Assembly: GCA_016218685.1 (NCBI GenBank)
Contig: JACRDD010000019.1
Span: 186,001 to 250,000, forward strand
From: Desulfobacterales bacterium
GTDB taxonomy: Bacteria; Desulfobacterota; Desulfobacteria; Desulfobacterales; Desulfosarcinaceae
Length of the DNA stretch: 64,000 nt
Reading direction: 5' to 3'
Under the pieces are notes generated by a model that did no database searches, was not told where the DNA came from, and saw only the letters and a program-made list of their open reading frames with translations. Made by a program: the position numbers and the translations under genes. The stretch's first letter is position 1; every line of letters starts with the position of its first letter. Of the stretch, positions 10,201 to 16,219 are shown piece after piece.

Positions 10201-10537
10201 GCAGCTTGAGATCTTGGGATTCCTTATTGAACTGGTTCACGGCCTTCCAACCGACCGTCTCTTTCGCCAATTGGACGCGGCCCGCTCCGGTCAAAAAGTG
10301 CCTGGCCACATTGAGGTTGTAGTCCACCTGCAACTGGACAGCCTCGTTCTCGGTGCGCACCAGGTTGTAAACCCCTTGCGTGATATGATCGAGGTCGGCA
10401 TCGATTAAAGCGTCCACCTCTTGCCTGGCCAATTGGTTGTATTCGCCGCTCTGCCACACAGCGATCAGCACGAGCGCGATGGCCGTAATCAGCACGCTGC
10501 TCGCCCCCATGAGGGCCACCTTGGCATTCAGCTTCAT
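7298..10537 (-). CDS. Hybrid sensor histidine kinase (Cache-HAMP-PAS-PAS-HisKA-HATPase-REC)
   Basis: Membrane sensor kinase of 1079 residues. Order: first membrane helix near 8-28, a large periplasmic Cache-type region to about 365 (with the YVGIKQEVPES and GRTGYVYVLSG segments typical of Cache folds), second helix near 368-390, HAMP to about 440, PAS near 448-560, second PAS near 572-685, HisKA with GGIAHDFNNIL (phosphorylatable His717), HATPase with N-box (NLIINAFHAM) and G boxes DTGCGI and GKGTGLGL, then a receiver with Asp1008 in VITDMAMPNMTG. The His motif is the class found in many hybrid kinases. No DNA-binding output is present, so phosphate would pass to another protein. It is convergent with macB. 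Ligand unknown. Confidence 0.92.
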   Translation of the reverse strand: MKLNAKVALMGASSVLITAIALVLIAVWQSGEYNQLARQEVDALIDADLDHITQGVYNLVRTENEAVQLQVDYNLNVARHFLTGAGRVQLAKETVGWKAVNQFNKESQDLKLPKFLIGQTWLGQNMDLAIKTPIVDEVTRLVGETATIFQRMNARGDMLRVATTVRTAANQRAIGTYIPSVNPDGTENPVISAILKGQTYHGRAYVVNAWYLTAYEPIWDITGSLVGMLYVGIKQEVPESRVRQAILQTRVGRTGYVYVLSGKGEDRGRYVISQNGKRDGENIWSVTDSDDHHVIQEIIEKATLLKPGEMTTVRYRWQNPGDTEAHWKIARLAYYAPWNWVIGTSVNEAELLTYRGLLDTGRLRMTRVMGLAGIIIILIVGMIGSIIAWTITRPVRHMTEVAERIIQGDLDQVVDVQSHDEIGSLARTFNLMTGKLRHSIEGLRKSEEKYRGIFENAIEGVFQITLEGRILNANPALARILGHDSAEELTNVRQHLYLNPNDRGRLLAQILKNRTAHRFEIQLYRKDGEKIWASISARMVNGDDGLPAWIEGFLMDASDRKHAEEALAESRNYLDEIINAVADPMFVKDRGHRWVLVNNAMCAFVGHAREELLGKTEHDFFAPDEADVFWATDELALNSGKENISEASFTDAQGGVHTIVTKKTLYADKKGEHFIVAILRDITEQKKAAEEKMRLEARLTQSQKMEAIGALAGGIAHDFNNILHPMIGYSELLSQDLPAGSPQRRYVDGIYSSGLRAKELVQQILFFSRQSEPKSTPIRIQTILKEVIKLSRSTIPSNIEIVQDIQKDCAHIMADPTQLHQIAMNLIINAFHAMEKTGGRLSIGLREEKLEKDASAEAALAPGRYARLSVSDTGCGIDAAIMGKIFEPYFTTKEQGKGTGLGLAVVYGIVKEHQGEIKVFSEVGKGTDFHVYLPLTEDSAQAASPERASGFPTGHERILLVDDEKMIAELEGQMFARLGYQVTTRLSSVDALEAFRANPQGYDLVITDMAMPNMTGEQLAKELIAIQPDIPIIICTGFSERLGRGKAKATGIKEILMKPITLMEMSRTVRRVLDEGGQV

Positions 10538-10653
10538 GTTTTTACAGGACCTTCCCCCTCAATCTTTTCAGTCATAGAGATATATCGCCAAATTCAAAGA
10601 AATCATAAGCTGCAAGCAGCGCATCCCAATTCTCCCACACGCGGTCAAACCAT

Positions 10654-10694
10654 AAAAAAAGGGGGAAGCAGCATGAGCGCTGCAACCCCCCCTT
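10654..10694 (-). terminator. Rho-independent terminator of the tRNA transcript
   Basis: Read on the minus strand, AAGGGGG then GCAGC, a short loop, GCTGC and CCCCC are followed by seven T residues. The hairpin plus T-run directly follows the tRNA-Arg gene and is a good intrinsic terminator. Confidence 0.8.
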
Positions 10695-10702
10695 AATTCT
10701 GA

Positions 10703-10779
10703 TGGTACGCCCGGCCCGATTCGAACGGGCGACCTACGGATTCGAAGTCCGGTGCTCTATCCAGCTGAGCTACGGGCGC
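10703..10779 (-). tRNA. tRNA-Arg (anticodon TCG)
   Basis: The minus strand folds as a cloverleaf: acceptor GCGCCCG with CGGGCGT, D-arm GCTCAGCTGGATAGAGC, anticodon loop CTTCGAA, T-arm GCCCGTTCGAATCGGGC, and an encoded CCA at 10703-10705. The first acceptor pair is a G-T wobble. The gene is 77 bases long including CCA and reads arginine codons CGN (CGA by direct pairing). Confidence 0.95.
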
Positions 10780-10838
10780 GTACGCAAAAACGATAAGACC
10801 ATTGCGGCAATGATCCGACAATGGTCTATTTTTATCGA

Positions 10839-10915
10839 TGGGGTGAGTGATGGGGCTTGAACCCACGACACCCAGGGCCACAACCTGGTGCTCTGCCAAC
10901 TGAGCTACACCCACC
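10839..10915 (-). tRNA. tRNA-His (anticodon GTG)
   Basis: The cloverleaf on the minus strand has acceptor GTGGGTG with CACTCAC, D-arm GCTCAGTTGGCAGAGC, anticodon loop TTGTGGC, T-arm CGTGGGTTCAAGCCCCA (approximate ends) and an encoded CCA. The base before the acceptor stem is G (position 10915), which fits the extra G-1 of tRNA-His, opposite discriminator C. It lies 59 bases upstream of tRNA-Arg in the same direction, probably in one transcript. Confidence 0.95.
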
Positions 10916-10929
10916 ATGAGAAAGCGCAA

Positions 10930-10958
10930 CTGATATCAAAAAGGACGGGGGGGCGCAA
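10930..10958 (-). promoter_or_regulatory. Candidate promoter of the tRNA-His/tRNA-Arg transcript
   Basis: On the minus strand TTGCGC (10953-10958) and TATCAG (10930-10935) are separated by exactly 17 bases. Transcription would begin a few bases before tRNA-His. The boxes are only partial matches to consensus. Confidence 0.4.
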
Positions 10959-11087
10959 GCGCAAATATGGAATCATCGAGCGCCGTCTCAGCGCTTGACA
11001 CCTTCGACCCTTTGCTCCTATGGATGATTAGCGGACAGCACGCGCCCTCGTTTTCCCACCATCAACACCCTACCTTGAGAGGCTTTT

Positions 11088-12929
11088 ATGGAATGCGACA
11101 AAGCGCTCAGCCTGGTTGAAATCCTCAATGCCATGGAAGACGGCATCTATATTACACGCAGCGACCACACCGTGGAGTTCATGAACCGGGCCATGCTGAA
11201 GCAGTTCGGCCCGGGTGTGGGCAAGAAATGCTATGAGGTGGTCAACGACAGCGAGGTGATGTGCCCCTGGTGCCAGGCCAAGGAGGTGTTCGGGAAGGGT
11301 ACCAGCGTGCAGTCGGAGATCTATATCCCGCGCCAGGACAAGACCTACCGCATCATCGAGGTACCCATCCAGAACCTGGACGGCACAGTCTCCAAGCTCA
11401 ACATTTACCGGGACATCTCCCTACGCAAGGACCAGGAGCTCAAGCTGCGGGCCAGCGAGCAGGACTACCGGCGCCTGTTCGAAAACGTGGCCGCCGGCGT
11501 CTACGTCAGCTCCAAGGAGGGACGCTTTCTCAATGCCAACCAAACCATGCTTCAAATGCTCGGATATGCCAGCAAAGAAGAATTTTTAATGATCCAGATC
11601 CAAAAGGATCTTTACGTGCGGCCCGAGGACCGCATTGCCTTCCAGCAGATGATCGAAGACCACGGCCAGGTGGTCAACTACCCGGTCAACTTCAAACGCA
11701 AGGACGGCAGCACCCTGCCGGTGTTGCTGACCTCCCACACCCTGCGGGATCATGCCGGTCAGGTGGTGGGCTACGAAGGCATCTGCGTCGACCAAACCCA
11801 GATCACCCAAATGGAACAAAAGCTGCGCGAGGCCCACGATTTTCTGAACAACATCATCCAAAGCTCGCCCAACGCCATCCTCGGCGCCGACATGGAAGGC
11901 AAGATCATCATGTGCAACAAAGGCGTCCAAGAGACCATGGGCTACAGTGCCGAAGAACTGATAGGCGTCGATGTCCGCCGCATTTACGACGGCAGCATGG
12001 CCTACGAGGTCATGCGCATGATGCGCAGCCCGGAATATGGGGGTCAGGGCAAATTGCGCACCTATCCCATTACCTTCAAGCACAAGGAAGGCCATCCGGT
12101 GGAAGGTACCTTGTCAGCCAGCATCATTTACGACGAGAACGGCAAAGAAAAAGCTTCAGTGGGCATTTTCGTCGATCTGGAAGAGCGCCTGGAGATGGAG
12201 CGCAAACTGCGGCGTACCCAAGAGCAACTGCTGCAATCGGAAAAGCTGGCGGCCATGGGGCGACTCACCTCTCAACTGGCCCACGAGCTGAACAACCCGC
12301 TGTACGGCATCATGAACACCCTGGAATTGATGAAAACCGAGATCAAACCCGACAACAAGCGCCGCCGGCTGTTGGACATGTCCCTGTCCGAAACCATGCG
12401 CCTGGCCGACATGCTGCGCAAGATGCTCTCCTTTTCAAAGCCGGACCAGGAGCAGCGCAGCCCGGTGGACATCAACACCATCGTGGACGAAATCATGTTG
12501 CTGCACGAGAAGCAGTTACGCGAGGTGGACATCAAGATCGAGCTGAATTTCGCCAAAGACTTGAAGCCCGTGATGGCCAGCAAGAACCAACTGCGCCAGG
12601 TGTTTCTCAACATGGTCTCCAACGCCAAGGATGCCATGCCCAACGGTGGGGTTTTAAAAGTCGCCACGGTCGGCAACGGCGGCCACGTGCGGGTGGATAT
12701 CAGCGATACTGGCACGGGCATCAAACCCGAGCACCTGGACCACATTTTCGACACCTTCTTCACCACCAAAACTGACAGCGGCCGGGGCGTGGGCCTGGGA
12801 TTGTCGGTCTGCTACGGATTCGTCAAGGACCATGGGGGCGACATCCAAGTAGAGAGCAGTTGGGGCCAGGGCACGACCTTCAAAATCATCCTGCCGGTGA
12901 TCGCCGCCGCTGAACCGGACCCGCATTGA
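11088..12929 (+). CDS. PAS-domain sensor histidine kinase (three PAS domains)
   Basis: Soluble kinase of 613 residues without a membrane helix. PAS domains lie near 8-115, 122-240 and 248-370. The first includes a CPWC pair at 60-63, a feature of some PAS domains where it may bind metal or respond to redox (inference). The HisKA motif is LAHELNNPLYGIM with His399. The ATPase has FLNMVSNAKDAMP, DTGTGI and GRGVGLGLSVC. There is no receiver domain. The HTH-receiver gene follows about 330 bases downstream on the same strand, but that gene has its own promoter. A kinase-regulator pair controlling the metF-hdr genes is a reasonable guess from position. Confidence 0.9.
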   Translation: MECDKALSLVEILNAMEDGIYITRSDHTVEFMNRAMLKQFGPGVGKKCYEVVNDSEVMCPWCQAKEVFGKGTSVQSEIYIPRQDKTYRIIEVPIQNLDGTVSKLNIYRDISLRKDQELKLRASEQDYRRLFENVAAGVYVSSKEGRFLNANQTMLQMLGYASKEEFLMIQIQKDLYVRPEDRIAFQQMIEDHGQVVNYPVNFKRKDGSTLPVLLTSHTLRDHAGQVVGYEGICVDQTQITQMEQKLREAHDFLNNIIQSSPNAILGADMEGKIIMCNKGVQETMGYSAEELIGVDVRRIYDGSMAYEVMRMMRSPEYGGQGKLRTYPITFKHKEGHPVEGTLSASIIYDENGKEKASVGIFVDLEERLEMERKLRRTQEQLLQSEKLAAMGRLTSQLAHELNNPLYGIMNTLELMKTEIKPDNKRRRLLDMSLSETMRLADMLRKMLSFSKPDQEQRSPVDINTIVDEIMLLHEKQLREVDIKIELNFAKDLKPVMASKNQLRQVFLNMVSNAKDAMPNGGVLKVATVGNGGHVRVDISDTGTGIKPEHLDHIFDTFFTTKTDSGRGVGLGLSVCYGFVKDHGGDIQVESSWGQGTTFKIILPVIAAAEPDPH

Positions 12930-12950
12930 CGCCTGCAGGACATATTTGAG

Positions 12951-12972
12951 AGGGCGACCGCCGGTCGCCCCT
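12951..12972. repeat. REP-like GC palindrome, copy 1
   Basis: GGGCGACCG and CGGTCGCCC form a nearly perfect hairpin with one central base, just past the kinase stop. A related palindrome lies about 120 bases further on. Small palindromes of this kind recur between genes in many genomes; here they may also end the kinase transcript, although no T-run follows. Confidence 0.6.
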
Positions 12973-13071
12973 ACGGTTACATCGGCGCATCGCGGCATGC
13001 GCTGGTCCTTTTTGGTCCCCATGACCTCCAAATTTCTCTGACCCATTCCATCTCCGGATGTCGTTGCGGAG

Positions 13072-13090
13072 GGGCGACCGGTGGCCGCCC
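13072..13090. repeat. REP-like GC palindrome, copy 2
   Basis: GGGCGACC-GGT-GGCCGCCC repeats the sequence of the palindrome at 12951-12972 with a few changes. The two copies bracket about 100 bases without a gene, as in a paired REP arrangement. The 110 bases that follow are strongly AT-rich and lead into the promoter at 13204. Confidence 0.5.
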
Positions 13091-13203
13091 TAATTTTTAT
13101 GGCCTTATATCTATATTTTCTATAATACCTATATTAACTGAACATATTAGCGCTTTTTTGGCTGTTTAAGGTTTAGCTATTATAACTTTTATGATTTTTT
13201 CTA

Positions 13204-13232
13204 TTGACAACATTTTCAAGCCACCTTATAAG
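13204..13232 (+). promoter_or_regulatory. Sigma-70 type promoter of the HTH-receiver gene and metF-hdr operon
   Basis: TTGACA at 13204-13209 and TATAAG at 13227-13232 are separated by 17 bases, close to ideal. The upstream 110 bases are AT-rich, which may act as an UP element. The expected start of transcription near 13240 lies before ATG 13264 and therefore excludes the earlier ATG at 13204 as the protein start. Confidence 0.75.
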
Positions 13233-13263
13233 TAGCCAGACACGTAAAAAAGGGGGTGCTCAG

Positions 13264-13836
13264 ATGGAAGACACTTTGACGGTCTACAAAGCCAGCCAAT
13301 TGTGCAAGGTCTCCTCCAAGTCCATTATCAACTGGATCGAGGCCGGTCATATCAAGGCCTACAAAACCGTGGGCGGCCACCGGCGCATCAAGCGCGAGGA
13401 TCTCGAATTTTTCATGAAACGCCAGGGAATTCCCTTCCCCAGCGAGGAGCCGGATCGCGCCCACAAACGCATCCTGGTGGTGGACGACGATCCCATCATC
13501 GTGGAAACCATCGTGCAGTCCCTCGAGGAAGACGAGTACGACTACGAGGTGATCTCCGCGGCCGATGGCTTCGAAGCCGGGTTGCAGGTCAATCATTTCA
13601 AGCCGGACTTGCTGATCCTGGACATCATGATGCCCGACATCAAGGGCAATGAAGTGTGCCGCAAGATCAAATCCAACCCGGACACCAAGAACACCAAGAT
13701 CATCGTTCTTTCGGCCTATCTGGACGACGACAAATTCAAGGAGATGAAGGCCCATGGCGCGGACATGTGTTTTTCCAAGCCGCTGCCGCTACCCCAACTC
13801 AAAGAGGAGGTCGCCCGGCTGCTGGGTATCGTTTGA
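13264..13836 (+). CDS. Response regulator with N-terminal excisionase/MerR-type HTH and C-terminal receiver
   Basis: Protein of 190 residues with the reverse of the usual regulator order. Residues 1-55 form a MerR/excisionase-like helix-turn-helix (TVYKASQLCKVSSKSIINWI then AYKTVGGHRRIKREDLEFF). After a short linker comes a receiver domain: RILVVDDDP, phosphoacceptor Asp in LLILDIMMPDIKG, and the Lys in SKPLPLPQL. The start at 13264 is preceded by GGGGGTG and lies downstream of the promoter. It stands 35 bases before metF and is probably the local regulator of the metF-hdr genes, perhaps phosphorylated by the kinase at 11088-12929 (inference). Confidence 0.88.
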   Translation: MEDTLTVYKASQLCKVSSKSIINWIEAGHIKAYKTVGGHRRIKREDLEFFMKRQGIPFPSEEPDRAHKRILVVDDDPIIVETIVQSLEEDEYDYEVISAADGFEAGLQVNHFKPDLLILDIMMPDIKGNEVCRKIKSNPDTKNTKIIVLSAYLDDDKFKEMKAHGADMCFSKPLPLPQLKEEVARLLGIV

Positions 13837-13871
13837 TCGATCCAGGCCGGAGCAATGAAAGGAGGCCCGCC

Positions 13872-14750
13872 ATGAAATTGAAAGACGCCCTGGGTAATAG
13901 AAAATTCGTGGTCACCTCCGAGGTGCAGACACCTCTGGGGGATGACTCTCCGGAACAACTCGTCGATCGCCTGAAACGCATCCGCGGAAGAGTGGACGGC
14001 GTGTCGGTTAGCGATGTGGACCTGGAAGGGGTCGTGGGCGACAGCATCCACACCTGCGAACTGCTGCAACGCAGCCGCTTCAACGCCATCTACCAGACCA
14101 CGACGCGCGACAAGAACCGCATCCAACTGCAAAAGGATCTGGCCCTGGCGCACCAGTCGGGCATCGAAAACCTGCTGGTCTTCACCGAAGACTACCGCAT
14201 CACCGGCGACAGCGTGCAGGAGCAGATGTTCTTCCATGTGGACGCGGGCAAGCTCAGCTCGGTGCTGCAGCACATCCGCGACGGCCGGGCCATCGACGGA
14301 GAAAAACTGCCGGAACCCATCGACTTCACCCTGGGCTCGGGCATCGAGTCGCTCTGGGGCAAAAAGGTCCCCAAGCAGGGCATGGAAGGCATGGAGACCC
14401 TCAAGCTCATGGGCGCCGGCTACTTCCTGACCACCCCCATCTTCGATCTGGAGCAGTTCGAGAAGTTCATGCGCCAAATCAAGGTGCTGGATGTGCCGGT
14501 GATCGCCGAAGTACTGCTGCTGCGCAACGCGGCCATGGCGCGCTTCATCAACCGCCACTTCAAGCCCGGCCTGGTGCCGGAATGGGTGATCCAGAAGCTG
14601 GACAACGCACCGGACAAGCAGAAGGCCAGCATCGAGCTGTTCGGCGACCTGGCCCGGGGCCTGAAAGAGATTTGCAGCGGCCTGCACATCATCACCCTGG
14701 GCGGAGAAGACAAGCTGCAGCCGTACCTGGACGCCGCCAATTTGCGCTGA
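13872..14750 (+). CDS. metF: MetF-like methylene-tetrahydrofolate reductase family protein
   Basis: Protein of 292 residues with the MetF TIM-barrel pattern: an N-terminal FVVTSEVQTPLGDD strand with the conserved Glu, a Ser/Asp segment (VDGVSVSDVDLEGVVGD), YQTTTRDKNRIQLQKDL matching the family's T-x-RD-N motif, and QIKVLDVPVIAEVLLLRN near the C-terminus. The enzyme would interconvert methylene- and methyl-tetrahydrofolate, as in the Wood-Ljungdahl pathway. The start ATG 13872 has GGAGG upstream; a longer open frame from 13656 is antisense-free read-through of the regulator and is not used. Next to it are Hdr-type electron carriers, not the MetV seen in many acetogens, so NAD(P)H or ferredoxin coupling through Hdr proteins is likely (inference). 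Confidence 0.85.
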   Translation: MKLKDALGNRKFVVTSEVQTPLGDDSPEQLVDRLKRIRGRVDGVSVSDVDLEGVVGDSIHTCELLQRSRFNAIYQTTTRDKNRIQLQKDLALAHQSGIENLLVFTEDYRITGDSVQEQMFFHVDAGKLSSVLQHIRDGRAIDGEKLPEPIDFTLGSGIESLWGKKVPKQGMEGMETLKLMGAGYFLTTPIFDLEQFEKFMRQIKVLDVPVIAEVLLLRNAAMARFINRHFKPGLVPEWVIQKLDNAPDKQKASIELFGDLARGLKEICSGLHIITLGGEDKLQPYLDAANLR

Positions 14751-14920
14751 AGTTCTTTCCATAGACGAGCATCCCCGGCGCGGGGCGACGCCCCTGACCG
14801 TCGCCTCCCGCCGGTACAACTTTCACAGGCTGTCCTTCTGAATTCGTCAGCCGCACCTCAAGTTCCAGCTCCTCCGCCCGACAGCCGAAAAACTCTTTCC
14901 GCGTCAAAGGAGGTTCCGCC

Positions 14921-16204
14921 ATGCCCCTCATCGAAATCAACGAAATGACGCCCGAATTCAAAGAGGTCGTCAAGGAAAAGGTCCCCACCGCCAACTTCGA
15001 CCTGTGCCTGACCTGCGGCACCTGCACGGCCGGCTGCCCGGCTTCGGAGCTCTTCGACATGGACCCGCGCAAGCTGGTGCGCATGCTGGTGCTGGGCATG
15101 GATGAAGAGATCCTCAAAACGCCCTGGGCCTGGGTCTGCACCATGTGCACGCGTTGCGTCAACGCTTGTCCCATGAAAGTCGACATCCCCAAACTGGTCT
15201 ATAACATGCGCAACAGTTGGCCCCGGGAAAAGCGGCCCAAGGGCATCCGCGGTTCGTGCGACCAGCACATCCGCGCCGGCAATGCCATGGGCGTGCCCAC
15301 CGACGACTTCATCTGGACCGTGGAGGACGTGGCCGAAGAGATCCGCGAAAGCCAGCCCCAGTTCAAGGAGATGCAGGTCACGGTGGACCGCAAAGGGGCC
15401 TTGATGGCCATCAACCAGAACTCCCGCGAGCCGGTCACGGAACCGGAAGAGTTGGGCCCGCTGTGGAAAATCCTGCACTCGGTGGGGGCGGACTGGACCT
15501 ATCCTTCGGTCATGTGGGCCGGGGAGAATTACTGCCTCTTTCTGGCCGACGACGAAGGCTGGCGCTATATCCTGGAGGAGTTTGTCAGCCATATCGACAA
15601 CACCCTCAAGTGTCCGCTGGTGGTCAACACGGAGTGAGGGCACTCCTTCTTCGCAATCCTGGAAGGATTGAAAAAGTTCAAGATTCCCCACAAGTTCGAG
15701 TTCACCAACATCATCGCGCTCTACGCCCAATGGATCCGGGAGGGCAAGCTTAAGGTCAACAGCGACTGGAACAAGGATTTGAAGATCAAATTCACGGTCC
15801 AGGACCCGTGCAACATCGTGCGCAAAACCTGGCGCGAGCGCATGGCCGAAGATCTGCGCTTCGTGGTCAAGACCATCGTGGGCGAAGAGAATTTCATCGA
15901 TATGATTCCCAGCGGCATCAACAACTACTGCTGCGGGGGCGGCGGCGGCGCCCTGCAGGCCGGCTATACCGAACAACGCCGGGCCTACGGCAAGGTCAAG
16001 TTCGACCAGATCATGGAAACCGGCGCCCAATACGTGCTGGCGCCCTGCCATAACTGCCACGCCCAGATCGAAGATATCGGCCATCACTACGGCGGCAAAT
16101 ACCTCGTGGCTCATATCTGGACTATCATGTGCCTGGCCATGGGCATTTTGGGAGAGAACGAGCGCAAGTATCTTGGAGATGATTTGAAGGATTTCGGCTT
16201 ATAG
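14921..16204 (+). CDS. HdrC-HdrB fusion (HdrD-like) iron-sulfur protein, selenoprotein with UGA at 15635-15637
   Basis: The frame from ATG 14921 (AAAGGAGG upstream) meets TGA at 15635-15637, then continues in the same frame for 188 more codons to the true stop. Reading TGA as selenocysteine gives 427 residues. The N-terminus is HdrC-like with two [4Fe-4S] motifs (Cys29, 32, 35, 39 and Cys73, 76, 79, 83). The rest is HdrB-like with two CCG domains. In the first, Cys205 is followed after 33 residues by E-U-G-H, so Sec239 stands where the family has TECGH. The second is intact (DPCNIV... CCGGGGG ... CHNC). A hairpin follows the UGA. It lies between metF and the hdrA-like gene and would take part in thiol/disulfide or electron-bifurcating chemistry. 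A sequencing or nonsense change is possible but fits less well. Confidence 0.85.
15638..15670 (+). promoter_or_regulatory. Bacterial SECIS element of the HdrB-like selenoprotein
   Basis: Right after the UGA (15635-15637), CAATCC (15654-15659) pairs with GGATTG (15665-15670) around the loop TGGAA. The loop begins 22 bases after the UGA and has G at its second position. Both features fit the known bacterial SECIS pattern (loop some 16-37 bases downstream, G among its first bases). A weaker lower stem, CTTCTT with AAAAAG, could extend it. Confidence 0.7.
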
Positions 16205-16219
16205 TAAGGAGGAAGAACG

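Noticed and set aside
10693-10929. Short minus-strand frame of 78 codons
   Set aside because: It covers the tRNA-Arg and tRNA-His genes and is not protein coding.
14692-15192. Minus-strand frame that reads protein-like between metF and the selenoprotein (LELEVRLTNSEGQPV)
   Set aside because: The plausible part covers only the gap of 170 bases, lacks a start there and extends antisense into both genes; chance or a small remnant is more likely.
15668-16204. Separate gene for the C-terminal half of the HdrB-like protein
   Set aside because: It is in frame with the upstream half across a single TGA, has no clear ribosome site, and the family motif spans the junction; selenocysteine explains it better.
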